A DNA stretch of 64,000 nucleotides from Saccharicrinis sp963666825 (GTDB taxonomy: Bacteria; Bacteroidota; Bacteroidia; Bacteroidales; Marinilabiliaceae). Below the pieces are notes generated by a model, which did not search any database, was not told the origin of the DNA, and saw nothing but the letters and a program-made list of their open reading frames with translations. The position numbers and the translations under genes are program-made. Positions 37,500 to 46,628 of the stretch are shown one piece after another (position 1 is the first letter of the stretch; each line of letters starts with the position of its first letter). The stretch is taken from assembly GCA_963666825.2 (NCBI GenBank), contig OY763044.2:2914001-2978000 (forward strand), given 5' to 3'.

Positions 37500-38531
37500 A
37501 TGAAAATCCTAATTCCTGTAGATCCAGAAATTCCTGTACCTCCGATACTTTATGGAGGCGTTGAAAGACTGGTTGATGGATTAATAACTGCCTATTCTCA
37601 AAAGGGTCATAAGGTCATCTTATTGGCAAATAAAGAAAGTACTTCCATATATGCTTCAAAAAAATATCCATGGCCAGCCATTCACTCCAGAGGTTTTTTA
37701 AATGTGATTAAGAATGCACTTACTTTATTTAGAGTTGCGCATAAAGAAAAACCGGATATCATCCACAGTTTTGGCCGTTTAATGTATTTATACCCAACAA
37801 TGTTTACTACTAGGATTCCATTCATAATGACATATGGTAGAAAAATAAGTATAAAGTCAACAGCGTTAGCATCTATATTAGGAGGAAATCAGATATTATT
37901 TACTTCATGTGGAGCCCATATGTTGAATCACTTAACTCGATTTAAAAATAAATTTAGACCAATACATAACTTCACTCTTGTAGATTATTTTATTCCAAAC
38001 TATGGTATTAAAAATGAACATTTAATGTTTCTAGGAAGAATTGAAGATATAAAAGGTACACATGAAGCTATTGAGGTTGCTTTGGCAACTAATCAAAAAT
38101 TAATTATTGCAGGTAATATTCAACCCGGGCATGATGAGTATTTTAACACCCATGTAAAACCTCATTTAGATAATCCATTAATTGAATATGTAGGGCCTGT
38201 TAACGATGAGCAGAAACTCTATTATTTACAAAGAGCAAAAGCCTTTCTTTTCCCTATTAAATGGGAAGAACCATTTGGCATAGTAATGGCAGAGGCCATG
38301 GCATGTGGGGTTCCTGTTATTGGTTTTAGAAGAGGATCTGTACCTGAAGTTGTAAAAGATGGATTATCAGGTTTTGTGGTTGATAATGTTGAAGGAATGA
38401 TTGAAGCTGTGAATAAAATTGATGCTATTGATAGAAAAGTTGTCAGAAAAGATTGTGAAGAAAGATTCTCTTTAGAGGTGATATCTCAACAATATCTCAA
38501 ATTATTTGAAAAGCATGCAAATAAAAAATAA
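37500..38531 (+). CDS. Family 4 glycosyltransferase (GT-B)
   Basis: 343 aa, on the short side for GT4. IPVPPILYGGVERLVDGLI is the glycine-rich acceptor loop, as in bacterial GT4 enzymes like those annotated 'glycosyltransferase family 4, PPPxYGG'. LMFLGRIEDIKGTHEAIEV and FPIKWEEPFGIVMAEAMACG give a complete donor site. The last 26 bases overlap the following acyltransferase frame. Confidence 0.94.
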   Translation: MKILIPVDPEIPVPPILYGGVERLVDGLITAYSQKGHKVILLANKESTSIYASKKYPWPAIHSRGFLNVIKNALTLFRVAHKEKPDIIHSFGRLMYLYPTMFTTRIPFIMTYGRKISIKSTALASILGGNQILFTSCGAHMLNHLTRFKNKFRPIHNFTLVDYFIPNYGIKNEHLMFLGRIEDIKGTHEAIEVALATNQKLIIAGNIQPGHDEYFNTHVKPHLDNPLIEYVGPVNDEQKLYYLQRAKAFLFPIKWEEPFGIVMAEAMACGVPVIGFRRGSVPEVVKDGLSGFVVDNVEGMIEAVNKIDAIDRKVVRKDCEERFSLEVISQQYLKLFEKHANKK

Positions 38532-39711
38532 ATCAAAACTTAATTCTCTGGAGATTGTGCGTGGATTAGCTGCTTTTACAGTGGTTATTAATCACTTAAT
38601 AGGTAAAACCGCCTATTTTCAGGAACACAGTAACTTTATTACCCAATTAATTGGTACTTGGGGAACAGAAGCTGTATTAATTTTCTTCGTACTATCAGGT
38701 ATAGTTATCGGGATTTCACAAGATCGTAATCCTAAAAATAAAATACAATTTCTTATAAATAGAATAATTCGTATTTGGCCTATTATGCTATTAAGTATTG
38801 TAATTACAGTCTTTAATAATTTTATTTTTCTTAATGAACAAACTTCGTGGAAGATTATCTGGGGTAATGTTTTCTTTCTAGGCACACTTCAATCATACAT
38901 TATTCCTGTTTTAAACAATAATCCAGTATTATGGTCACTAAGTTTTGAAATGTTTTTTTATATAGTTTTTTCCTTATGTATTGGAAAAAATCAAAACCTT
39001 AAAATGAATATATGGCTGGTTATAGCACTAATATCAAGTATTGTTTATGCTCTTAATATTCATTTCGATCTCTCTATTTTAAATCACTTAATTGCAACAC
39101 TATCATACTCTTTATTATGGCTTTTAGGATATTTTACATATCAATATAAACATAGGTTTAGAATTGATAAAAAAACAGCAATTCTATTTTTTTCTATGTT
39201 GCCTCTTGTATCCAGAATACATTTTAGCACAAATTATTATGATATTTTACAACATAGTTTGTTTTCTCTTACAACTCTACCTGCATTCATTTGCATATTA
39301 AACAAATCCGAAAAGAACTCTAAAAATATCAGTATTTCTTATTTTGGAATATGGTATACTCTCATGACAATTGTATTGATTATATTCTCAAAATCACTTA
39401 TAATTAATCGTATATTGTACTTCTCATTACCTATAACAACATACGTATTAATATATTTATACAAAATACAGCGATATAAGGTATCTGAAAACTTCTTGAA
39501 TAAAACAAAAAATATATTGGTATTTATGGGTAGCATCTCATATGCGTTATACTGTTTACATTTTCCAATATTGATTTTATTCAATCATCTTATCCCAGTC
39601 ATTTGGATTCTTATACCTACGTATTTTTTAATTATTATATCACTAACTTATACTATTGAGCAAAAACTACAGCCAAAACTTAGTTTTGTAAATAAAAATA
39701 ATCTTTCCTAG
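38515..39711 (+). CDS. Acyltransferase family 3 membrane protein
   Basis: About 398 aa from ATG 38515; an ATG three codons earlier (38506) is equally possible. About ten membrane segments. SLEIVRGLAAFTVVINHLIG has the conserved Arg and catalytic His spacing of the acyltransferase-3 (OafA/WecH) family, and FFVLSGIVIGIS and WSLSFEMFFYIVF are further hallmarks. It would acetylate, or otherwise acylate, sugars of the polysaccharide at the inner membrane. Confidence 0.92.
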   Translation: MQIKNKSKLNSLEIVRGLAAFTVVINHLIGKTAYFQEHSNFITQLIGTWGTEAVLIFFVLSGIVIGISQDRNPKNKIQFLINRIIRIWPIMLLSIVITVFNNFIFLNEQTSWKIIWGNVFFLGTLQSYIIPVLNNNPVLWSLSFEMFFYIVFSLCIGKNQNLKMNIWLVIALISSIVYALNIHFDLSILNHLIATLSYSLLWLLGYFTYQYKHRFRIDKKTAILFFSMLPLVSRIHFSTNYYDILQHSLFSLTTLPAFICILNKSEKNSKNISISYFGIWYTLMTIVLIIFSKSLIINRILYFSLPITTYVLIYLYKIQRYKVSENFLNKTKNILVFMGSISYALYCLHFPILILFNHLIPVIWILIPTYFLIIISLTYTIEQKLQPKLSFVNKNNLS

Positions 39712-40982
39712 TGAAGAAAATTCTATATATCCTTTCTGGAAATCTCACCACTACACCCAGAGCAGTCAAATCCATTTTAACCTTTAAAGATGAATACCAT
39801 TGTAAGATAGTATTGATAAACCGTTTGGATCAATGGGAAAAAAAAGATGAAGAAATAATAAAACAACATAACCTTAATGTAACAACTGTTAATCTCGGAA
39901 GAAATCCTTTTTTATTGTGGTTTTGGGCAACCCTATTAGAAAAAATTGCTCAAAAAATCTATCCCATATTTAAAACGAAAATTAATATTAATGCCTACAG
40001 CAGTAATAAGGCTTCGATTCTTCTTTGGTACAAAATCAAGGACATAAAAAAACATAATTATAATCTCATCATAGGACATAGTTATGGAAGCCTTTATCCG
40101 ACATGGAAAGCTGGCAAAAAATGGAACATCCCGTTTATATTTGATGTAGAAGACTATCACCCGGGAGAATTTATACGGTTTGATGCTAAAAACGAAAAGC
40201 AACGCCGAGAGTTTTTAATGCAAAAATTACTCCCTGATACAAAAGCGATTACATTTGCCAGTCCTTTAATAGAAGAATATACACTAAAACTTATTGGTAG
40301 TCATCCTAACCATCACGTAATTCTAAACAGCTTTCCTGAATCTGACTTCAAAGAACCAACTCCATGCTCCTTACTCCCTGCTCCTTGCTCCACGCTAAAG
40401 CTCGTTTGGTTTAGTCAAAAAATATCCTTTGGTCGGGGACTCGAACAACTCTTTGAAGCTATAAATCAACTCACTACCCACAACTCTCTACTCACTACTC
40501 AAAATCTGCAACTCACTCTCATCGGATACCTTGACCCTGAATTTGAAAAAGAGTTAAAAAAACACTCATCACTCACCTCTCACTACTCACTACTCATAAA
40601 GCGCCCTCTTTCTCAACCAGATCTTCACGCTGAACTTGCCAATCATGACATTGGACTTGCATTGGAATTCAACAATACAGACTTAAACCGACAACTTTGT
40701 TTAACCAATAAAATCATTGCTTATGCACAAGCAGGTTTATATATACTAGCAACAGATACTCCTGCTCAAAAACAATTTATGGAAGAACATAATGAATTTG
40801 GTGTCGTTTGCGGACAGACAATAGAAGATATAGGCAAAAGTATTATTAGAATTAACGAAGAAAAATTAAGGATTAAAGAAAGCAGAGCAACAAGATTTGA
40901 ATTGGGAAAAAATTTAGCTTGGGAAAATGAAAAGGAGAAATTGGTTCTTCTTTGGAAGGAAGTTTTGAGTAGCAAGATATAA
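39711..40982 (+). CDS. GT-B glycosyltransferase with several in-frame word-repeat insertions
   Basis: 423 aa, GTG start at 39711 overlapping the stop of the acyltransferase gene by one base. The acceptor domain has IGHSYGSLYPTWKAGKKWN and FDVEDYHPGEF. The donor-domain EX7E motif is poor (ELANHDIGLALEF, LTNKIIAYAQAG), like a subgroup with degenerate C-terminal motifs. Three runs of word DNA are read in frame: CTCCTTACTCCCTGCTCC at 40361-40394, CTCACTACTC at 40467-40520, and ACTCACCTCTCACTACTCAC at 40562-40597. They encode Ser/Leu/Thr-rich loops just before predicted beta strands. Confidence 0.85.
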   Translation: MKKILYILSGNLTTTPRAVKSILTFKDEYHCKIVLINRLDQWEKKDEEIIKQHNLNVTTVNLGRNPFLLWFWATLLEKIAQKIYPIFKTKININAYSSNKASILLWYKIKDIKKHNYNLIIGHSYGSLYPTWKAGKKWNIPFIFDVEDYHPGEFIRFDAKNEKQRREFLMQKLLPDTKAITFASPLIEEYTLKLIGSHPNHHVILNSFPESDFKEPTPCSLLPAPCSTLKLVWFSQKISFGRGLEQLFEAINQLTTHNSLLTTQNLQLTLIGYLDPEFEKELKKHSSLTSHYSLLIKRPLSQPDLHAELANHDIGLALEFNNTDLNRQLCLTNKIIAYAQAGLYILATDTPAQKQFMEEHNEFGVVCGQTIEDIGKSIIRINEEKLRIKESRATRFELGKNLAWENEKEKLVLLWKEVLSSKI

Positions 40983-41028
40983 GTAGTGAGTGTATAAAAT
41001 AAAGACTTAACAGTGTCTATTAATTTTT

Positions 41029-41185
41029 AACCGCAAAGAACGCCAAGGTATTTTCGCAAAGAGCGCTAAGAAATAGTAAAGCTATTTTTTAATAGTTCGG
41101 GTAATTAGTGCAATTAGTGGTTTCATAAAACATTACGAAGCAATAAAATAATCTGAGTTAATCTGAGTAATCTGCGGATAATATT
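41029..41185. repeat. Composite AACCGCAAAG / AATTAGTG intergenic repeat, copy 2
   Basis: Same module order as at 22124-22320: AACCGCAAAGAACGCCAAG, TTTTCGCAAAGAGCGCTAAG, AATTAGTGCAATTAGTGG, TTACGAAGCAA, AATCTGCGGATAA. It fills the gap between a glycosyltransferase and the second acyltransferase. GTAGTGAGTG words follow the preceding stop at 40983. Confidence 0.85.
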
Positions 41186-41241
41186 AAGAAATAAGTAACT
41201 AGTTAAGAGACAAAAGACTCTTTAAAATCAACAACAACTAA

Positions 41242-42306
41242 ATGACTTTAAATTATTATAAAAACCTTGATGGCATAAGGGCTATTGCAGCATTAATGGT
41301 TATGTTTTTTCATTTTTTTAGTCCATTAAGTTCTGGTTCAAAAGCTTTACAATTCATTTCTAAAATATCAGTATTTGGACAGACAGGGGTAACTCTTTTC
41401 TTTGTATTATCCGGATTCCTTATAACTCGTATCTTGCTACATACAAAAAATAAAAAAGGTTATTTTAGAAATTTCTATGTAAGAAGAACCTTAAGAATTT
41501 TCCCTTTATATTATTTGTTTTTAGTAGTATTTTATTACCTAGTACCTTTACTAACAAATACTGAAAAGTCAACAATAAACGAACAACTATATTATTTTAC
41601 ATATCTGCAGAACTTTGCCATTACTTTTAAATGGAATGCTTTTGGTCCTGAACATTTCTGGTCTTTAGCGGTAGAAGAACATTTTTACCTGTTTTGGCCT
41701 TTGATCATTTATTTTTTTTCCAGGAAAAACATCAATACTATAATCTATGCAATTATTGTATTTGCCTTTATTTTAAGATTTTATATGGCCCTACACAACT
41801 ACAAAGTATTTTATTTTACATTTACTCGATTTGATGCTTTGGCAATAGGAAGTTTATTGGCTTTACTTGAATTAAAGAATGTATTTAAACCTGAAAATGT
41901 AAATAAGTTTCTTTTATCTCTGGGAATAATATTTATTCCAACAATAGCAATTTGGACGGTATTTACAGGTGGAGGCAATTTATACATACAAGTTTTCAAA
42001 TATTTATTCTTATCCTTTACATACTTCTGTTTGATAGGATTTACATTATGTATTTCTCAAAATCATATTATTAATCAGCTGTTAAAAACAAAATTCTTTT
42101 CATACACTGGTAAAATAAGCTATGGTTTATATGTATATCATCCACTGATATATTTCATATGCTCGCAACTTTTTCATATTGATAATATAATATTTGATCT
42201 TTTAACAAAACTTCTGATTACATACATAATCTCATCATTAAGTTATTACCTATTCGAATCCTATTTCTTAAGACTCAAAAGATTTTTTGAATACAAAACT
42301 ATTTAA
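41242..42306 (+). CDS. Acyltransferase family 3 membrane protein (OafA-like)
   Basis: 354 aa with about ten membrane segments. YKNLDGIRAIAALMVMFFHFF, LFFVLSGFLITRIL and FWSLAVEEHFYLFWPL are the classic motifs of OafA-type O-acetyltransferases. It lacks the periplasmic SGNH domain found in longer relatives. With the gene at 38515 it makes two acylation activities in this locus. Both ends are bounded by word repeats. Confidence 0.94.
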   Translation: MTLNYYKNLDGIRAIAALMVMFFHFFSPLSSGSKALQFISKISVFGQTGVTLFFVLSGFLITRILLHTKNKKGYFRNFYVRRTLRIFPLYYLFLVVFYYLVPLLTNTEKSTINEQLYYFTYLQNFAITFKWNAFGPEHFWSLAVEEHFYLFWPLIIYFFSRKNINTIIYAIIVFAFILRFYMALHNYKVFYFTFTRFDALAIGSLLALLELKNVFKPENVNKFLLSLGIIFIPTIAIWTVFTGGGNLYIQVFKYLFLSFTYFCLIGFTLCISQNHIINQLLKTKFFSYTGKISYGLYVYHPLIYFICSQLFHIDNIIFDLLTKLLITYIISSLSYYLFESYFLRLKRFFEYKTI

Positions 42307-42728
42307 TTGCATAGGTTATTAACTTAAAAAAGCTTTGAATAGAGAGAAATAAGTCGTGAGTTATGAGTCTAGAGTAGTGAGTAGGCAGAATAAAGACCTG
42401 ACTGCGTTTAACTATCGAGCTGTATATCAAACCTGTCAGCATATGGCTTTTTTAACCGCAAAGTACGCTAAGGTGTTTTCGCAAAGAGCGCTAAGAAAAT
42501 GCAAATTTGCTTTTTAATAATTCGTGTAATTTGTGCAATTAGTGGATAAAGAATATTTTGCCAGATTAAATAATCTGTGTTAATCTGATCAATCTGCGGA
42601 CACCATTTGAGTAGTGAGTGGTGAGTCTAGGGTAGTGAGTGGTGAGAAAAAAATAAAAAATTAGTATTAATTCGCGTAAATTCGATAACAAAATATATTA
42701 TAAAGTAATTCGCTTTTAATTCACATTA
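42307..42728. repeat. Word-repeat gap with composite repeat copy 3
   Basis: No gene. From left to right: GAGTAGTGAGTAGG words (about 42355-42385); a diverged GACAGCGT-type unit with GACCTGACTGCGTTT and AACCTGTCAG (42394-42440); the composite repeat AACCGCAAAGTACGCTAAG to AATCTGCGGACACC (42454-42602); two GAGTAGTGAGTGGTGAGTCT units (about 42608-42645); then AATTCGCGTAAATTCG. Five repeat families sit in 400 bp, joined end to end. Confidence 0.85.
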
Positions 42729-44222
42729 ATGAAAACAATCCTTATTATATATCCACATTGGTGGCCGAACAATATGGCGGGAGTGCAACGTCCCCGTTTA
42801 ATTGGTAATTATTTAAAAGAACTAGGTTGGCAACCAAGAGTTCTATCCGTAAAAGAAGAATATTATGAAGAAAATCCGGATCCTGATTTTCATAAAATAT
42901 TCTCTGATGATTTTAAAGTAACCAGAGTAGATGCTTTACCAACCAATAAATCTCAAAAGAAGAAAACAAAAGTTTTTTTTCTTCTACGCTTTCTCTACTC
43001 ATTACTCACAGCTCACTACTCAATCCGTATAATCGGCGATATTGGTTTAAGAGCATTTTTTCAGCTGTATAAAGAAGCCAGACATATCATTGCTACCGAA
43101 AAAATAGACTTTATCTGGTTACCTATCCCCTCTTTTTATAATGCCCTATTAGGAAGATTATTATACAACAAAACCAAAGTTCCATATGGTATTGACTATA
43201 TTGACCCATGGGTACGTGATTTAAGCAACCAGAAAAATATAAGAGCCACAATAAGTCAATGGGTAGCCCGTATATTAGAACCCATTGCAATTAAAAAAGT
43301 AAGTGTCATTAGCGGAGTAAGTACGCCATATTATGCATCTGCCATTCAGAGAAACTTCTCAGGTATATATAATCAGATGGTGACTAACAGTATACAATCG
43401 AAAGATAGTTGTCTTCAGTCTTCAGTAAGCAGTATGCAGAATTCCCACAGCAGTCAACAGTTACAATTAAAAAATCATAAATCACAAATCATAAATCCAA
43501 ATACCAACCGCCCCATCACCCATGTGGCCATGCCCTACGGTTTTGACCCTAACGACCATAAAATCAAACTAGAAAATATACAATATCCATGGTTTCTATC
43601 CACTAAATCAAATATCCAAAATCAAACATCCAAAATCAAACATCCAAAAATCTGGCTTTACGCAGGAGCATTCCTACCTAACAGCCACATCTTAATGGAT
43701 GCCTTTTTTAAAGCAATATCCAACTTAAGAAAAAAAGGTTTGTGGGATGAAACTATCCTGCTCTGGTTTATTGGAACCGGCCCCTACCCTGCCAAAAGAA
43801 TTACAGCTTATGCCAAAGACCATCAAATTGATGATATTGTTTTTGAAAACAGGGAGCGCTATCCATTTCTGCATATCTTAAACTTTTTATCTGCTGCAGA
43901 TACAGTAATGGTAATAGGAAGTACGGAACAACATTATACAGCCAGTAAAACCTACCAATCTATTTTAAGTGAAAGACCAATCGTAAGTATCTTTCATCAT
44001 GAAAGTAGTGCCATAAAAGTTATGGAAGATTGCAAAGCAGATCCATTTACAGTTCGATATAAACCAGAAATGATACAAGAAGAAATTGTTGATGCTTTTG
44101 TAGAAACGCTAATTAAAAGACTGAACAGTAAAGACTGGAATCCTGATTTAACAGCCTTGGACCAATATTCTGCAAAAGAAAGTGCGAGAAAATTGGTTAG
44201 TGCTATTGAAAATGTAATATGA
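42729..44222 (+). CDS. GT-B glycosyltransferase with large in-frame repeat insertions
   Basis: 497 aa, about 80-100 residues longer than usual for this type. IYPHWWPNNMAGVQRPRLI opens the acceptor domain, which also has YGIDYIDPWVRDLS. The donor domain carries IWLYAGAFLPNSHILMDAFF and IGSTEQHYTASKTYQSILSE. The extra length comes from word DNA read in frame: 42991-43024 (CTACTCATTACTCAC), 43411-43462 (CAGTCTTCAGTAAGCAGT), 43468-43500 (AATCATAAATCACAAATC) and 43605-43651 (AATCAAACATCCAAAATC). The frame remains open across all of them, so the gene is probably functional. Confidence 0.85.
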   Translation: MKTILIIYPHWWPNNMAGVQRPRLIGNYLKELGWQPRVLSVKEEYYEENPDPDFHKIFSDDFKVTRVDALPTNKSQKKKTKVFFLLRFLYSLLTAHYSIRIIGDIGLRAFFQLYKEARHIIATEKIDFIWLPIPSFYNALLGRLLYNKTKVPYGIDYIDPWVRDLSNQKNIRATISQWVARILEPIAIKKVSVISGVSTPYYASAIQRNFSGIYNQMVTNSIQSKDSCLQSSVSSMQNSHSSQQLQLKNHKSQIINPNTNRPITHVAMPYGFDPNDHKIKLENIQYPWFLSTKSNIQNQTSKIKHPKIWLYAGAFLPNSHILMDAFFKAISNLRKKGLWDETILLWFIGTGPYPAKRITAYAKDHQIDDIVFENRERYPFLHILNFLSAADTVMVIGSTEQHYTASKTYQSILSERPIVSIFHHESSAIKVMEDCKADPFTVRYKPEMIQEEIVDAFVETLIKRLNSKDWNPDLTALDQYSAKESARKLVSAIENVI

Positions 44223-44223
44223 A

Positions 44224-44270
44224 TTAACCGCAAAGTAAAATGAGAATGCGCAAAGGGCGCAAAGCAATAA
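44224..44270. repeat. AACCGCAAAG word repeat, left arm at GxxExxY gene 2
   Basis: ATTAACCGCAAAGTAAAATG followed by GCGCAAAGGGCGCAAAGCAA directly after the glycosyltransferase stop. It is inverted relative to the right arm at 44697-44751, which ends CCTTTGCGGTTACT. Confidence 0.75.
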
Positions 44271-44298
44271 GAATCTGTAACCTTAAATCAAACTAACT

Positions 44299-44676
44299 AT
44301 GACTGAAAATGAATTAGCTTCAAAAATAATTGGAATTGCAATACAGGTACATCAGGCACTAGGTCCAGGACTTTTAGAAAAAGCTTATCAAGAATGTCTA
44401 TTCTATAAACTACAACAAGAAGGATTAATAGTTGAAAAAGAAAAGTCTATGCCTCTTATTTATGAAGAAGTTAAGTTAGATTGTGGATATCGTATTGACA
44501 TCCTTGTTGAGAATAAAGTTGTATTGGAATTAAAAAGCGTTGATGCACTTAATGAAATTCATATGGCTCAAACACTTACATATCTTAAACTGGGAGAATA
44601 TAAATTAGGCTTGCTCATTAATTTCAATGTAGCTCTATTAAAACATGGTATCAAACGTATTGTAAACAACTTGTAA
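44299..44676 (+). CDS. GxxExxY protein (PD-(D/E)XK nuclease-like family), second copy
   Basis: 125 aa. GPGLLEKAYQECLFYKL carries the family motif, and YRIDILVENKVVLELKSVD the nuclease-like core with Asp and Glu-x-Lys. It is paralogous to the gene at 23322 but clearly diverged (compare ACMNVHKELGCGFLEAIYSE and IAIQVHQALGPGLLEKAYQE). It is enclosed by inverted AACCGCAAAG-type words, whereas the first copy is enclosed by AATTCGTGGAC-type words. Confidence 0.93.
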   Translation: MTENELASKIIGIAIQVHQALGPGLLEKAYQECLFYKLQQEGLIVEKEKSMPLIYEEVKLDCGYRIDILVENKVVLELKSVDALNEIHMAQTLTYLKLGEYKLGLLINFNVALLKHGIKRIVNNL

Positions 44677-44696
44677 AAACTTTATAATTAAAAAAA

Positions 44697-44751
44697 CTCC
44701 GCGTACTTTGCGATAAGCATTATACAATTCTTTGCGCCTTTGCGGTTACTA
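44697..44751. repeat. AACCGCAAAG word repeat, right arm at GxxExxY gene 2
   Basis: CTCCGCGTACTTTGCGATAA, then TTTGCGCCTTTGCGGTTACT, ending three bases before the start codon of the next glycosyltransferase. In inverted orientation it repeats the left arm at 44224-44270. Confidence 0.75.
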
Positions 44752-44753
44752 AA

Positions 44754-45974
44754 ATGAAAAAGCTCGCCATCATCACAACCCACCCCATCCAATACAACGC
44801 TCCCTGGTTTAAAATGTTATCAGTAAGAGGGAAAGTTGATCTTAAGGTATTTTACACATGGCCACAAGCTGTTAAAGGATTTGATGATCCGAATTTCAAA
44901 GGTAAGATACAATGGGATATTCCATTATTGGAAGGTTATTCTTATGAACTGGTAGAGAATGTTTCAAAAAATCCTTCCTCTAAGCATTGGAAAGGAATTG
45001 ACAATCCTTCATTAATCGAAAAAGTAAAAGAATTCAATCCGGATACAATATTAATATTTGGTTGGAAATTCAAAAGTCACTTTGCACTAATGCGTCATTT
45101 TAAAGGCAAAATACCCATCTGGTTTCGTGGAGATAGTACATTGCTAGACTATGAAGTTCAATCTATTTTACATCTCACTACTCACTACTCACTACTCACT
45201 ACTATAAAGCAACTAATTAAGTTCAAACTTCGCCAAACCATCTTAACCTATGTGTACAAGAACATTGACAAAGCCTTCTACGTTGGTACGAACAGCAAGG
45301 ACTACTTTAAAGCACACGGATTAAAGGAGAATCAATTGGTATATGCACCACATGCCATTGATAACAATCGTTTTATCTATGAACAGGATGCAGAAGATAA
45401 AGCAAAAAAATGGCGTAAGGAATTAGGTATAAAACCAGATGAAAAAGTAGTACTTTTTGCAGGCAAACTGGAAGCAAAAAAAAATCCTATGCTATTACTA
45501 AATGCCATCCAACAATTCAATCACTCACTACTCAAAACTCAAAACTCACCACTAAAACTTTTATTTCTAGGCTCCGGCCCTCTTGAAGAAAAACTCAAAA
45601 CTCAAGGATCAACCGATCCCAACATCATTTTCCTACCTTTTCAAAACCAAACTATGATGCCAATTGTCTATCGCTTGGCTGATATTTTTTGCCTACCCTC
45701 ACAAGGACCTGAAGAAACCTGGGGATTGGCGGTTAATGAAGCCTTAGCCTCAGGAAGACCAATACTAGTTAGTAATAAAGTAGGATGTGCCATTGATCTG
45801 GTAAATCAGAAAGTAGGAAGTGAGTTCCAAAGCAATGATATAGAAGACTTAAAATTAAAACTTCAAGAATTACTAGAACAAGAAATTCCACCTATTATCT
45901 GTCAAAAACATATTGAATCATGGAGTTTTGAAGCGATATGTAAAGCCATTGAAAAGGAATTAAATCAAATTTAA
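44754..45974 (+). CDS. Family 4 glycosyltransferase (GT-B) with in-frame word repeats
   Basis: 406 aa. AIITTHPIQYNAPWFKML and FGWKFKSHFALMRHFKGKIP are conserved in a GT4 subgroup of polysaccharide loci. The donor domain has VVLFAGKLEAKKNPMLLLNA and LPSQGPEETWGLAVNEALAS. CATCTCACTACTCACTACTC at 45173-45204 is read as LTTHYSLLTT, and a second run (45520-45555, TCACTCACTACTCAAAACTC) lies in the loop before the second donor-domain strand (LKLLFLGSG). Its stop codon overlaps the AACCGC word. Confidence 0.9.
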   Translation: MKKLAIITTHPIQYNAPWFKMLSVRGKVDLKVFYTWPQAVKGFDDPNFKGKIQWDIPLLEGYSYELVENVSKNPSSKHWKGIDNPSLIEKVKEFNPDTILIFGWKFKSHFALMRHFKGKIPIWFRGDSTLLDYEVQSILHLTTHYSLLTTIKQLIKFKLRQTILTYVYKNIDKAFYVGTNSKDYFKAHGLKENQLVYAPHAIDNNRFIYEQDAEDKAKKWRKELGIKPDEKVVLFAGKLEAKKNPMLLLNAIQQFNHSLLKTQNSPLKLLFLGSGPLEEKLKTQGSTDPNIIFLPFQNQTMMPIVYRLADIFCLPSQGPEETWGLAVNEALASGRPILVSNKVGCAIDLVNQKVGSEFQSNDIEDLKLKLQELLEQEIPPIICQKHIESWSFEAICKAIEKELNQI

Positions 45975-46082
45975 CCGCAAAGCAGGTATGATTTTATCGA
46001 TAAGGACGGAAAGAATGATATACCAGAAATGTAATTCGTGCAATTTGAGGTATAGTGTCACAATAAGAATCTACTCTTTACC
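45973..46082. repeat. AACCGCAAAG / AATTCGTGC word-repeat remnant
   Basis: Starts at the glycosyltransferase stop with AACCGCAAAGCAGG and contains GTAATTCGTGCAATTTGAGG, but is more degenerate than the composite copies. It runs straight into the tandem repeat beginning at 46083. Confidence 0.6.
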
Positions 46083-46565
46083 TTTGCGTAAACTCAGCAC
46101 ACTCCGAGGTTAAAAAATAACATATTCCATTCCGACCTATTGGTCTAATTTTCAAGACGCTGACAGGTTAAATATACAGTTTGGTAATAAACGCTGTCAG
46201 GTCCTTTACTCACCACCCATTACTCACAAAACCTCTCTTAACCTTTGCGTAAACTCGGCGCACTCCGCGGTTAAAGAACAAATACTCCATACCAACCTAC
46301 TGATCTAACTAACCAGACGTTGACAAGTTCGTTGTACAGCATGGTAATAAAACGCTGTCAGGTCTTTACCTCATACCTCACTACTCACAAAACCTCTTTA
46401 AAACTTTGCGTAAACTCGGCGCACTCCGCGGTTAAAAAACAAATACTCCATCCCAACCTACTGATCTAACCAACCAGACGCTGACAGGTTAGATATACAG
46501 CTTGGTTATAAAACGCTGTCAGGTCTGTACCTCATCACTCACTACTCAATTCTCGCCTCTCAATA
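46083..46565. repeat. 161-bp tandem direct repeat, three copies
   Basis: TTTGCGTAAACTC begins at 46083, 46244 and 46405, and ACGCTGTCAGGTC begins at 46191, 46352 and 46513, so the period is exactly 161 bp with no indels between these anchors. Each unit joins four word families: TTTGCGTAAACTC to CCGCGGTTAAA, CCAACCTACTGATCTAAC, the split palindrome GACGCTGACAGGTT to AACGCTGTCAGGTC, and CCTCACTACTCACAAAACC. Copies 2 and 3 are closer to each other than to copy 1. No open frame of interest. The remainder of the gap to 46628 is more CACTACTCAA words. Confidence 0.92.
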
Positions 46566-46628
46566 ATCACTACTCAAAATTCCTCTTTTTTTCATATCTT
46601 CACCTCCCTAAAAATGTCTATCATTTAA

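Noticed and set aside
46083..46565. CRISPR array
   Set aside because: Unit length (161 bp), absence of unique spacers between short repeats and absence of cas genes rule it out.
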